A stretch of DNA of 34,711 nt from Bacillota bacterium. GTDB lineage: Bacteria > Bacillota > DTU030 > DUMP01. Under the pieces are notes generated by a model. It ran no database searches. It saw nothing but the letters and a program-made list of their open reading frames with translations, and was not told where the DNA came from. The stretch lies in the NCBI GenBank assembly GCA_012837285.1, contig DURJ01000158.1, positions 1 through 34,711 of the forward strand, given 5' to 3'. Positions 21,437 to 29,001 of this stretch are shown piece after piece. The position numbers and the translations under genes are program-made. Positions within the stretch are counted from its first letter, which is position 1, and the number at the start of each line of letters is the position of its first letter.

Positions 21437-23407
21437 CTATTTGGGTTCGGCAATCATTCCTTCTTGGCTGCGCGTTCTTCTGACCACTGTCATCTGCTGC
21501 AACATGACAATGGCCAGCCCGATCGCCCCGGCGATGTCAGTGGTCACGCCGGGCTTGATCAACAGCAGGGCACAGGCAAAACAGATTGCTCGAGACCAAA
21601 TAGGCAAAGCGCTCCAAATCCAACCCTGCATGGCAGCTGCGAGAGTAACAACACCGATAGAAGCGGTGATAAACGCCAGGAGAATCTCACCTCCAGTGCC
21701 GATAAGCACTAAAGAAGGACTATAGGCAAACATGAACGGAACAATAAAAGCCGCCAGTCCAACTTGACAGGCCGTCCAACCTGTTTTCATGGCATTGGCC
21801 TTAGCTAATCCAGCACCGGCATAAGCAGCCAGTGCTACCGGCGGAGTAATGTCGGCTACAACACCGAAGTAAAGGATGAACATGTGAGCGGCCATGGCCG
21901 GTATCCCCAGCCGCACCAGTGCCGGAGCCGCCAAAGTGGATAGCACCACATATTTGGCCGTGGTAGGTAAGGCCATGCCCAGCAGGATCGACGCCAGCAT
22001 CGTAAGGGGCAGAGCCAAGAATAGCTGTCCTCGAGACCAGGTGACGATCAGTCCGGCAATCTTGAGCCCCAACCCGGTCATGGTAACCACACCGACTACG
22101 ATACCGGCACACGCACAGGCTGCCGCCACCTCTACTGCCGATCGAGCCCCTTCCTCCAGGGCTTCCAGCAGCTTCGGTCCGGTAATCCTGGTTTCGGGCT
22201 TAATGAAACTCAACCCCCCAGTGAGAATAATAGTCCAGAATACCGCTTTCATGGGTGAGTAGCCCCAGACCAAAATTACTATCAATACTATCAGCGGTAT
22301 CAGTAGGTGCCAACCCTGAGCCAAAGTCTGTTTTAGGTCCGGCAATTCACTCCGAGGAATTCCCTTCAGCCCTAGGCGCCCGGCGCGGAAATGCACCTGG
22401 GCGAACAGTGAGATATAATACAGCACCGCTGGGATAGCAGCTGCTGCCGCTACACTGATATAGGGTACCCCTAGCACCTCAGCCATAATAAAGGCTGCTG
22501 CTCCCATCACCGGCGGCATAATTTGGCCTCCGGTGGACGAAGCCGCTTCCACGGCGCCGGCAAAGTGCGGTTCGTAGCCCACCCGCTTCATGAGCGGAAT
22601 GGTGAAGGTGCCGGTGGTAACCACGTTAGCTACCGAGCTGCCCGAAACTGTACCCAGTAAACCGCTGGAAACGATAGCGGATTTGGCCGGGCCCCCTTGG
22701 GATGAACCGGTCAGGGCAAACGCCAGGTCAATAAAAAACTTCCCCGCCCCGGTTTTGTTGAGGAAAGCCCCGAACAAAATGAACAAGTAGACAAACGTAG
22801 AGGAAACTCCCAGCGGCACACCGTAAATGCCTTCTGTAGTTAAGAATTGATATGGAAAAATCCGCCGAAAGCTGTAGCCCTTATGGCCCAGCAAACCCGG
22901 CATATAGGGGCCGAAATAAGCATACAGGAGAGCAGCTATGGCCACTATCGGCAGAGCCATTCCGATGGTACGGCGAGCAGCCTCCAGTACTAACAGCACC
23001 GTGATAATACCTAAGACAATGTCGGTTAGAGTTGGATCTCCGGCTCGGGTAACAATATTGTGCATATCGATCAGGATATACAACCCGGCGTATAAAGTCG
23101 CCGCAATACAAACAAGATCATACCAAGGCAGCCGATTCCGCGGGGACTTTGGACCGGCTGGATACAAGAGAAAGATCAGCACCGCCATAAATAACCAGTG
23201 AATATCTCGTTGAATGAGCGCAAAAAAAGCACCGAACTGGGCTGTATACAAATGAAACAGCGAAGCGGCAATGGCAATAAGGCTGACTATAACAGCCAGG
23301 AACCCTTTAAACTCACGCGTTTTTGGTCCAAAATCTAGGTCCAAATCGGGGGTTGTCTGCTTGATTGTTGGAGTAACGGCACCGTTCCCCTGCTTGTTCT
23401 TAGACAC
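21437..23407 (-). CDS. TRAP transporter permease, fused 4TM/12TM subunit (TAXI type)
   Basis: The 656-residue integral membrane protein fuses the small DctQ-like and large DctM-like TRAP subunits, as is usual for TAXI-TRAP systems. The N-terminal ~170 residues hold the extra helices, and the DctM part carries GSSQGGPAKSAIVSSGLLGTVSGSSVANVVTTGTFTIPLMKR and ASSTGGQIMPPVMGAAAFIMAE, the most conserved segments. ILLGMALPTTAKYVV and VVADITPPVALAAYAGAGLAKAN occur later. It imports an organic acid or amino acid by ion symport with the binding protein encoded upstream. The start is a GTG at 23407 with AAGGA upstream. It is the last gene of the rpiR-to-TRAP run. Confidence 0.95.
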   Translation of the reverse strand: MSKNKQGNGAVTPTIKQTTPDLDLDFGPKTREFKGFLAVIVSLIAIAASLFHLYTAQFGAFFALIQRDIHWLFMAVLIFLLYPAGPKSPRNRLPWYDLVCIAATLYAGLYILIDMHNIVTRAGDPTLTDIVLGIITVLLVLEAARRTIGMALPIVAIAALLYAYFGPYMPGLLGHKGYSFRRIFPYQFLTTEGIYGVPLGVSSTFVYLFILFGAFLNKTGAGKFFIDLAFALTGSSQGGPAKSAIVSSGLLGTVSGSSVANVVTTGTFTIPLMKRVGYEPHFAGAVEAASSTGGQIMPPVMGAAAFIMAEVLGVPYISVAAAAAIPAVLYYISLFAQVHFRAGRLGLKGIPRSELPDLKQTLAQGWHLLIPLIVLIVILVWGYSPMKAVFWTIILTGGLSFIKPETRITGPKLLEALEEGARSAVEVAAACACAGIVVGVVTMTGLGLKIAGLIVTWSRGQLFLALPLTMLASILLGMALPTTAKYVVLSTLAAPALVRLGIPAMAAHMFILYFGVVADITPPVALAAYAGAGLAKANAMKTGWTACQVGLAAFIVPFMFAYSPSLVLIGTGGEILLAFITASIGVVTLAAAMQGWIWSALPIWSRAICFACALLLIKPGVTTDIAGAIGLAIVMLQQMTVVRRTRSQEGMIAEPK

Positions 23408-23423
23408 AACACCACTTCCTTGC

Positions 23424-23933
23424 TCACGGAATTAATCCAGATAGGACAGCCAAGACACTAGCCTTCTTCAGTTGTAGGGTAAGCTTTGTTCCGGGTTGAG
23501 CCAGGCTGGTAAGGGGTACTTCTTCCCGGCCAAAGACCAGGCGTTGGTTAGCCACTGTAGCAACGGCCAGGTGAAGTATTCCTAGACGTCTGGGCGCAAG
23601 CACCCGTACCATATCACCGCTGAAGTCAAGTTGCGCTGACGGATGAAAGTCTAAGCCTGCACCCATCCATAGGTACCGTTCTTCAACCAGCATAAGACTT
23701 CCGTCTTCATCGCTGGCAAACACTTCCTGCACCGGGGTTTTATCCCAAGAGTGCGTGTAGTGCAGTTCGAACTGACCATTAGGCGGCAAGGGTCGTTGCA
23801 GCACTACATCACCGGCCGGGGAGCATACCTTTAGCACTGTCAGCGGACAAAGCAGCACCGTTCCCAGCAGTAAGGCGCACAGCACAACAACCCTTGACCG
23901 CACCTTTATCCCTCGCTTTTTACTCGGTTTCAC
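23424..23933 (-). CDS. DUF1850 protein associated with TAXI-TRAP transporters
   Basis: The 169-residue membrane-anchored protein has a basic N-terminus, one helix (VVVLCALLLGTVLLCPLTVL) and the extracytoplasmic DUF1850 region with the conserved FELHYTHSWDKTPVQEVF and WMGAGLDF segments. DUF1850 genes are almost always found beside TAXI-TRAP genes, as here, 16 bp before the permease. Their role is unknown. The start could be the GTG at 23933 (weak site) or the GTG at 23903, which has GAGGG six bases upstream; the latter would trim ten basic residues. Confidence 0.88.
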   Translation of the reverse strand: MKPSKKRGIKVRSRVVVLCALLLGTVLLCPLTVLKVCSPAGDVVLQRPLPPNGQFELHYTHSWDKTPVQEVFASDEDGSLMLVEERYLWMGAGLDFHPSAQLDFSGDMVRVLAPRRLGILHLAVATVANQRLVFGREEVPLTSLAQPGTKLTLQLKKASVLAVLSGLIP

Positions 23934-23981
23934 CTTCGATCATAACTGTCCCATCTAATGCATCTTTGTTTTAAGGCATCT

Positions 23982-24974
23982 TTATTTCAACGTGCCCACT
24001 TCTTTGAAGTATCTCGCGGCGCCAGGGTGAATCTCAATGGGAGTCTTCCAGGCTGTCTCCGGATCCATCTGCAAAGCGGCCGGGTGTACCTCCCCCATGG
24101 ACTTCACGTTGTCAAACAATGTCTTGGTAATAGTATAGGCCAGTTCTTCATCCATGTCCTCATGTGCTACAATAACATTCCCTACTTCCAGCGCTGGCGT
24201 ATCTTCGTCTACCCCTTTATAGGTTCCCCCCGGGATCTTGCCTTTACGATAGTACGGGAATTTGGCTGCTAGTTCGTCCATAACCTCTTCCGGCAGCGGA
24301 ATCAGTTCAATGTCACGAACCGAGGCCACATCCAGCACCACTGCTCCCGGATAGGCAAAGTTCCAGAACAATGCATCGATGTTACCGTCTTTGATGGCGG
24401 TAGCCGCTTCCGGCTGCGACAAAAAAGCAACTTTAATGTCATCATAACTCATGCCCATGGCCTTTAAGATCTCTTTCGACATGGCTTCGCAGCCGCTGCC
24501 GGCAGCATCCACTGACACTCTTTTGCCTTTCATATCCTCCACGCTCTTGATTCCTGAGCCCTTCAGGGTAAGAACATGCTGTGGTGCTGGATACACAACA
24601 AACAGCGCCTTCAGAGGAAGTTTCTCATCAAAGGGATCGATGCCTTCGACCGCCTTGTAGGCAGCGTCATTCATCGCAAAGCCGAACTCTGACTCCCCCA
24701 GACCCACTAGACGGCAGTTTTCAATGGAGGCAGCAGTAGATTCGGACACACATTGGAATCCAGGCACTCTGCTCATGGTGTCAGCAATGGCCCCGCCGAG
24801 AGAATAGTACACTCCCCCTACACTGCCGGAGGAAAAGGTTAGGTATACAGTTTCTGCCGGTTTTTCCTCTTCCGCTTCTTTTTCGGCCGGTTTTGGAGCA
24901 CACCCAGCCAGCACAACTAACAAAACCAACATCACAATACCGATGAGTTGCCAGCGATAACCTTTTCTCATCAT
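23982..24974 (-). CDS. TAXI-family TRAP transporter solute-binding lipoprotein
   Basis: The 330-residue lipoprotein has a signal peptide ending in lipobox VLAGC (Cys25), an acidic linker (EKEAEEEKPAE), and the TAXI fold signatures FSSGSVGGVYYSLGGAIAD, ESTAASIENCRLVGLGESEFGFAMNDAAY and KGKRVSVDAAGSGCEAMSKEIL. The TAXI family binds dicarboxylates or amino acids such as glutamate in the few studied cases; the ligand here is not known. It precedes DUF1850 and the permease and follows the aminomutase gene on the same strand. Confidence 0.94.
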   Translation of the reverse strand: MMRKGYRWQLIGIVMLVLLVVLAGCAPKPAEKEAEEEKPAETVYLTFSSGSVGGVYYSLGGAIADTMSRVPGFQCVSESTAASIENCRLVGLGESEFGFAMNDAAYKAVEGIDPFDEKLPLKALFVVYPAPQHVLTLKGSGIKSVEDMKGKRVSVDAAGSGCEAMSKEILKAMGMSYDDIKVAFLSQPEAATAIKDGNIDALFWNFAYPGAVVLDVASVRDIELIPLPEEVMDELAAKFPYYRKGKIPGGTYKGVDEDTPALEVGNVIVAHEDMDEELAYTITKTLFDNVKSMGEVHPAALQMDPETAWKTPIEIHPGAARYFKEVGTLK

Positions 24975-25016
24975 TCTGCACCCCCTGTTTATTCTGAAAA
25001 CTCTGTTTATGATCCA

Positions 25017-25036
25017 GGTGCTGCCACCGCAGCACC
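25017..25036 (-). promoter_or_regulatory. Perfect 8-bp hairpin between the aminomutase and TAXI genes
   Basis: GGTGCTGC and GCAGCACC pair around a four-base loop 43 bases before the TAXI start. A second stem (GCAGCC/GGCTGC) overlaps the aminomutase stop region near 25097-25113. Neither has a T-tract, so they may mark mRNA processing or partial attenuation rather than termination. Confidence 0.4.
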
Positions 25037-25104
25037 GGGTTCACCGCAGTCCCTCCTGCCAAACAATCTTTAGTCTCAAGCCCCGATCCGGATACCCGCA
25101 GCCC

Positions 25105-26352
25105 TTACGGCTGCTGAAACCCGTTCGGGTACTTAAATACCTTCCCTTCCCAGTTCCGGATCAGCACGTGGTCCTTACCCATGGAAACCAGATACTGAGG
25201 AACAATCGGAGTCTTCCCGTGGCCTTCAGGGGCGTTGATGATGTACCATGGTATTGCCAGGCCTGAAGTGTAGCCGCGCAGGTTTTCCATAATCTCCAAG
25301 CCGTCTTGCACGGTGGTGACAAAGTGAGTGGTGCCTTGAACGATCTTGGCATGGAAAATGTAGTACGGCCGTACCATGATCCGCAGCAAGTCCTGGCAGA
25401 GCTTCTTCATAATATAGGGATCGTTGTTAATGCCCTTTAGAAGCACGGTTTGGTTGCCCAGCCCCACCCCGGCTCGTGCCAGCCGGAAGCAGGCTTCTTG
25501 GGCCGCAGGGGTAACTTCCTTCGGATGGTTAAAATGGCTGTTAATGTAGAACGGCAGGTGCTTAGCAAATATGTCGCATAGCTGCTGCGTAATTCGCTGC
25601 GGCATGGTTACCGGAGTAGCGCTGCCGATACGTTTTACTTCCACATGGGGAATGCTGCCCAGCTCACCCAAGATCCAATCTATTTTATCGTCTTCCATCG
25701 TGAGCGGATCCCCGCCGGTAATCAACACGTCTCGAATTTCAGGGTTAGCCCGGATGTAATCAAGGGCGGCCTGGATATCTTCATCGCTAGCCGGGTGATC
25801 CACTTCGCCGATGTTGCGGCGCCGCTGGCAGTGGCGACAAAACATGCCGCACTGATTGGTAACGTTAATGATCAGCCGGTCCGGATAGCGCCTGGTAATC
25901 CGCGGTGCCGGTGACGTAAACTCTTCCGCCATGGGGTCGGCCAGGCCTTCCACATCCAATAGTTCTTGGATGCTGGGCACCGCCCGCATACGTATCGGGC
26001 AGGCGGGATCATCCTGGGACATGAGCGAAGCATAGTACGGCGAAATGGCCCAGCGGTATTGGCTGCCCACTTCTTGAATCTGCTGCTTCTCTTCCGGAGT
26101 TAAATTGATCACCTGTTCTAATACTTCCACGTCGGAAATTCGATTCGCTATCTGCCAATGCCAAGCGTTCCATTCTTCGTCAGTGGCACCAAAAAACCTC
26201 TTTAGCTCTTGCTGGCGTTGCTCAAACTGGGCGCTGAGTTCTAAACCGCTTTCCACCTTTTCTCTGGCTGTGAGATAGGGGGCAATGCGCCCTTTAAGTT
26301 CTTCCGCCCGCTTCAGAGCAATGGCCCGTTTGTCCACTTCCGTTATAGTCAT
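25105..26352 (-). CDS. eam: Radical-SAM glutamate 2,3-aminomutase (KamA/Eam family)
   Basis: This 415-residue PLP- and SAM-dependent enzyme of the lysine 2,3-aminomutase family has the cluster motif CGMFCRHC (Cys168, 172, 175) and the PLP lysine in GHGKTPI (Lys380). The two residues that bind the lysine side-chain amine in lysine aminomutase are Asp. Here they are Lys336 (YIFHAKIVQG) and Asn373 (YIINAPEGHGK), the exchange known from glutamate 2,3-aminomutase. So it probably turns L-glutamate into beta-glutamate, a compatible solute in some anaerobes. The ATG follows GGAGGTGCAGCTGTA. It lies between rpiR and the TAXI-TRAP genes on the same strand. Confidence 0.85.
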   Translation of the reverse strand: MTITEVDKRAIALKRAEELKGRIAPYLTAREKVESGLELSAQFEQRQQELKRFFGATDEEWNAWHWQIANRISDVEVLEQVINLTPEEKQQIQEVGSQYRWAISPYYASLMSQDDPACPIRMRAVPSIQELLDVEGLADPMAEEFTSPAPRITRRYPDRLIINVTNQCGMFCRHCQRRRNIGEVDHPASDEDIQAALDYIRANPEIRDVLITGGDPLTMEDDKIDWILGELGSIPHVEVKRIGSATPVTMPQRITQQLCDIFAKHLPFYINSHFNHPKEVTPAAQEACFRLARAGVGLGNQTVLLKGINNDPYIMKKLCQDLLRIMVRPYYIFHAKIVQGTTHFVTTVQDGLEIMENLRGYTSGLAIPWYIINAPEGHGKTPIVPQYLVSMGKDHVLIRNWEGKVFKYPNGFQQP

Positions 26353-26380
26353 TACAGCTGCACCTCCAGCAAACTTACCT

Positions 26381-26409
26381 TTGACAGGAGGGCATACCTA
26401 TGCTAAACT
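26381..26409 (+). promoter_or_regulatory. Plus-strand SigA-type promoter in the aminomutase leader
   Basis: A perfect TTGACA, a 17-base spacer and TAAACT point away from the aminomutase gene. The sequence also contains half of a 14-nt inverted repeat (26385-26398 with 26416-26429, 12 of 14 matching), so it may instead be read as a hairpin in the minus-strand leader. Confidence 0.45.
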
Positions 26410-26415
26410 TGGTTT

Positions 26416-26533
26416 GGTATGCGGTCCTGTAAAGGGTAATAAGAAGCCCTGGCCTCAGCTTGCGCCTACAAGCCGGGGCCGGATCGTGACCGGACGCAGA
26501 GACCACAGCTCATGTGGTCTCTATTTCTTTATT
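26416..26533 (+). ncRNA. Candidate structured small RNA, antisense to the aminomutase leader
   Basis: About 118 bases lie between the TTGACA promoter and a textbook terminator hairpin. The terminator is AGAGACCACA paired with TGTGGTCTCT (10 bp, 26498-26522), followed by ATTTCTTTATT. The T-tract exists only on the plus strand. Between them TGCGGTCC pairs with GGACGCA, AGGG with CCCT, and GGCC..AGCTTG with CAAGC..GGGGCC, a plausible branched fold. No reading frame of note is present. I do not recognise the family; 6S-like RNA or a riboswitch-like leader on the opposite strand are alternatives. Confidence 0.4.
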
Positions 26534-26591
26534 GAATGGAGCCGTGTGAGCAAGTCTGAAACAACCACCTCCCAAAGAATTTCCGTATCGC

Positions 26592-27485
26592 TCAGATAAT
26601 GTTGTTAACACCACCTCCCGGCAGGTAAAAAATTCTGTGCTCCTGAGCCAGTTCTTCCAGCTCATCCAGACATGCCAAGGTCTTGTCCTTATCTCTGCGG
26701 CCCACAGCCGTAAGGAGAGCGTTGATAACTGACAGCGGAGCCACGAAAGATTCGATGAATGAGCCCAGACTACTCCTGGCGGTTAGGGTAATGTCCGCCA
26801 TCTGTCCCAGCGGCGAGATAACATTGTCGGTCAGGGCCAGGGTTTTGGCGCCTTTGGCCCGGGCATAAGCGAAGCCCTCAACTATTTTGCGGGTATAGCG
26901 GGGGAAGCTGATACCAATTATCAGATCCTCCGGCTTTACCGGGGCCAGTTCTTCAAAGATGCTACCTAAGCCCTGGGGGTTTACATGCACGCATTTCCCG
27001 ATCATTTGCAGGTAGAAAGCCAGAAAATGAGCCAACGAACGTGCGCTGCGGCCGCCCAGAACATAAATGCTTTCAGCCTCGATGACCGCTTCCACGGCAG
27101 CGTTGAAAGTATCCTCTTTAAGGTCCTGCAAGGTACGACGCAGGTTCTCCAGATCTGTCTCGATAACCTCACGGGCCACCGATTTTTCCCCAGTAACATC
27201 TGATGCCGTGGACATTCTTAGTCGGGTAGCCGTACTCAGCCGGTCTTTTACCATTTCCTGTAATTCAGCCTGCAATTGGGGCCAACCTTGATACCCCACG
27301 GCGTAGGCAAAACGCACCACGGTGGACTCGCTTACGCCCACCAAGGCTCCGACCCGACCGGCAGTTAAGAAAGCCGCCTGTTCAAAGTTGGAAAGAAGAA
27401 ACTCAGCTAAGGCTCGTTGCGCCTCGGACAATTCGGTAATGTTCTTCTTGAGTCGTGTCTCCAAGCTTGTGTTCTCGCTGCCCAT
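26592..27485 (-). CDS. MurR/RpiR-family transcription regulator
   Basis: The 297-residue regulator has an N-terminal HTH_6 domain (about 1-80; LTAGRVGALVGVSESTVVRFAYAVGYQGWPQLQAEL) and a C-terminal SIS phosphosugar-binding domain (about 130-260; SIYVLGGRSARSLAHFLAFYLQMIGK and DLIIGISFPRYTRKIVEGFAYARAKGAKTLALTDN). RpiR members usually control catabolic genes in response to sugar phosphates or related ligands. It heads a run of five co-directional genes leading to the TRAP permease and is a natural candidate to control them. A palindrome 48 bp upstream may be its operator. The ATG follows AAAGGGTGCTGCT. Confidence 0.9.
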   Translation of the reverse strand: MGSENTSLETRLKKNITELSEAQRALAEFLLSNFEQAAFLTAGRVGALVGVSESTVVRFAYAVGYQGWPQLQAELQEMVKDRLSTATRLRMSTASDVTGEKSVAREVIETDLENLRRTLQDLKEDTFNAAVEAVIEAESIYVLGGRSARSLAHFLAFYLQMIGKCVHVNPQGLGSIFEELAPVKPEDLIIGISFPRYTRKIVEGFAYARAKGAKTLALTDNVISPLGQMADITLTARSSLGSFIESFVAPLSVINALLTAVGRRDKDKTLACLDELEELAQEHRIFYLPGGGVNNII

Positions 27486-27532
27486 AGCAGCACCCTTTCT
27501 GCATCAATAATTGCTTCCTATGCTGGTTACGT

Positions 27533-27550
27533 GTGCAGTATATCCTGCAC
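27533..27550. promoter_or_regulatory. Palindromic operator candidate upstream of rpiR
   Basis: GTGCAG, six bases, and CTGCAC form a perfect palindrome whose minus-strand centre contains TATACT, a possible -10 box. GTGCAG half-sites also occur in the leaders of the aminomutase gene (near 26358) and the TAXI gene (near 24979), consistent with shared control, but short half-sites are common. Confidence 0.4.
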
Positions 27551-27666
27551 TATCCCCTATGTTCTACGTTAATACCAAAATTCCTTCTTTTTAGATCCAA
27601 AAATCAGCAAATATTTCCTCTCAGGTACTGGAACAGAAAAGCTCAAGATTGAGCAACATAGTCCGC

Positions 27667-28674
27667 TCAGTTAATGCCCGGGGGAGGTTCCACCTCTACT
27701 CCGTTGTAATAATGCTTGAGTATGGCCCGAAAATCATAGTCACGCTTAGCCAGTCCGTTGGCTCCATACTGACACATACCGACTCCGTGACCTTTGCCGT
27801 AAGTGGTAAACACCACCTTTCCAGCCTCAGCCAGCCGCCAGGTGAAACCGGTGGAGTTTAGCCCCAACCGCTGCCGGACCTCCGGGCCCGCCAAGGTTAC
27901 ATCACCGGCCTGTAGTTTTTGCACCCGTCCACTAGCTGTGCGCTCCAGCACCTCGAGATTCACCCCGCCGCTTACCGGTATGGCCACCTTCCCGCCTAGC
28001 TGCTGTTCCAGCTCGGACAGACTAAAGGATACTTCCACGGCCACATGAGGGCTGTCAGCCTCATGTGGGCACTTAACCGGTACCAGATAGGCCACCGCGT
28101 TCCCCCATACCGCTTCGGCGTCCTCGGTACCCAAGCCGCCACAGCTGGCATGATATAGCGGGTCGATTAGCTCATGATCATACGTAATTACCAAACCCTG
28201 GGTAGCTGCCACTGCCTCGGCAATTTTGAGGCGATACCCGGGATAAGAAAAAATTCCCCACTGCCGTCTGAGCTCGTTCTCCCCTAGATAAGCTTGGCAA
28301 CAACTGGCATCAGTACAAATATCGGCCTCAGGGTGCTTGGGGCAGCCGCTGCCGCCGTAAGCCTTAAGGCGCCGCAGGGCATAAGTTCGGGCTGCTACTG
28401 CTTGCGCTTTAAGCGCTTCTTCTTCAAACAGGGCTGGCATTTCACCGGCAACCACGCCTACCAAATAGTCCTCCAGTGGCATTTCCTTGATTTGATTACT
28501 ATCAGCCTGGAACACTTTGAGCACCGGTCCCATCTCCACTACCTCTGCTCTTCCTGGGGATTCTGGATCCTGAGGAAGCAACTTTGGGCTGGGATAAAAG
28601 CTTACCACGGCGGTGGGTACTAGCAAGACAGCGATAAATACCAACAATACCGTGGCTGTCAACAAGCTCCTCAA
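27667..28674 (-). CDS. spoIID: Stage II sporulation protein D (SpoIID)
   Basis: SpoIID is the membrane-anchored lytic transglycosylase that, with SpoIIM and SpoIIP, thins septal wall during engulfment. The 335-residue protein has an N-terminal membrane segment (LTATVLLVFIAVLLVPTAVVSFY), then the family core MPLEDYLVGVVAGEMPALFEEEALKAQAVAARTYALRRL with the catalytic-type Glu, PLYHASCGGLGTEDAEAVWG, and GKGHGVGMCQYGANGLAKRDYDFRAILKHYYNGVEV. The TTG at 28674 follows GGAGGGGGAAGCGCCC. A SigE-like promoter lies at 28737-28765. It is separated from the spoIIQ-like gene by the metabolic island. Confidence 0.95.
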   Translation of the reverse strand: MRSLLTATVLLVFIAVLLVPTAVVSFYPSPKLLPQDPESPGRAEVVEMGPVLKVFQADSNQIKEMPLEDYLVGVVAGEMPALFEEEALKAQAVAARTYALRRLKAYGGSGCPKHPEADICTDASCCQAYLGENELRRQWGIFSYPGYRLKIAEAVAATQGLVITYDHELIDPLYHASCGGLGTEDAEAVWGNAVAYLVPVKCPHEADSPHVAVEVSFSLSELEQQLGGKVAIPVSGGVNLEVLERTASGRVQKLQAGDVTLAGPEVRQRLGLNSTGFTWRLAEAGKVVFTTYGKGHGVGMCQYGANGLAKRDYDFRAILKHYYNGVEVEPPPGIN

Positions 28675-28736
28675 GGGCGCTTCCCCCTCCGCATTGCAGC
28701 CGATCCTACTGCCTAAGGCACGGCTGTTCTCTCACA

Positions 28737-28765
28737 TCTATATGAGACAACCGGAGGGGGTATGC
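28737..28765 (-). promoter_or_regulatory. SigE-like promoter of spoIID
   Basis: GCATACC, a 14-base spacer and CATATAGA match the SigE pattern (kmATATT-N14-cATACAnT) at most positions. spoIID is SigE-dependent in Bacillus. The -35 end lies just inside the intergenic space after atpZ/atpI. Confidence 0.5.
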
Positions 28766-28772
28766 GTTACTT

Positions 28773-28979
28773 TCAATTTCTATACTGACGGGAAACGTAG
28801 CGATACAAGTTATAAAACCCGCCTATAATCGCAATCAAAACTAACAGGCTGGAAAAAATGCTGTCGGTTCCATAGCGAGTGTCAATCCAATTGCCCAGGT
28901 AGTAGCTGGCCACAATACCCACTGCAATACCCAAGGTGAATTTGCTCGCGGTTACGATCCAACTGATCCGGCTGCGCAT
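28773..28979 (-). CDS. AtpZ/AtpI-family protein, without the rest of the ATP synthase operon
   Basis: The 68-residue protein has two membrane helices (KFTLGIAVGIVASYYLGNWID and IFSSLLVLIAIIGGFYNLYRYV) and matches the ATPase gene-1 family (PF09527). These small proteins usually precede atpB-atpE and help c-ring assembly or Mg uptake. The ATG at 28979 follows AAAGGGGG; the in-frame start at 29054 lies inside wecB. It starts 22 bp after wecB, so it is probably co-transcribed with it. The next gene downstream is spoIID, not atpB. Confidence 0.85.
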   Translation of the reverse strand: MRSRISWIVTASKFTLGIAVGIVASYYLGNWIDTRYGTDSIFSSLLVLIAIIGGFYNLYRYVSRQYRN

Positions 28980-29001
28980 AAGGAGGCCCCCTTTCAGTAG
29001 C

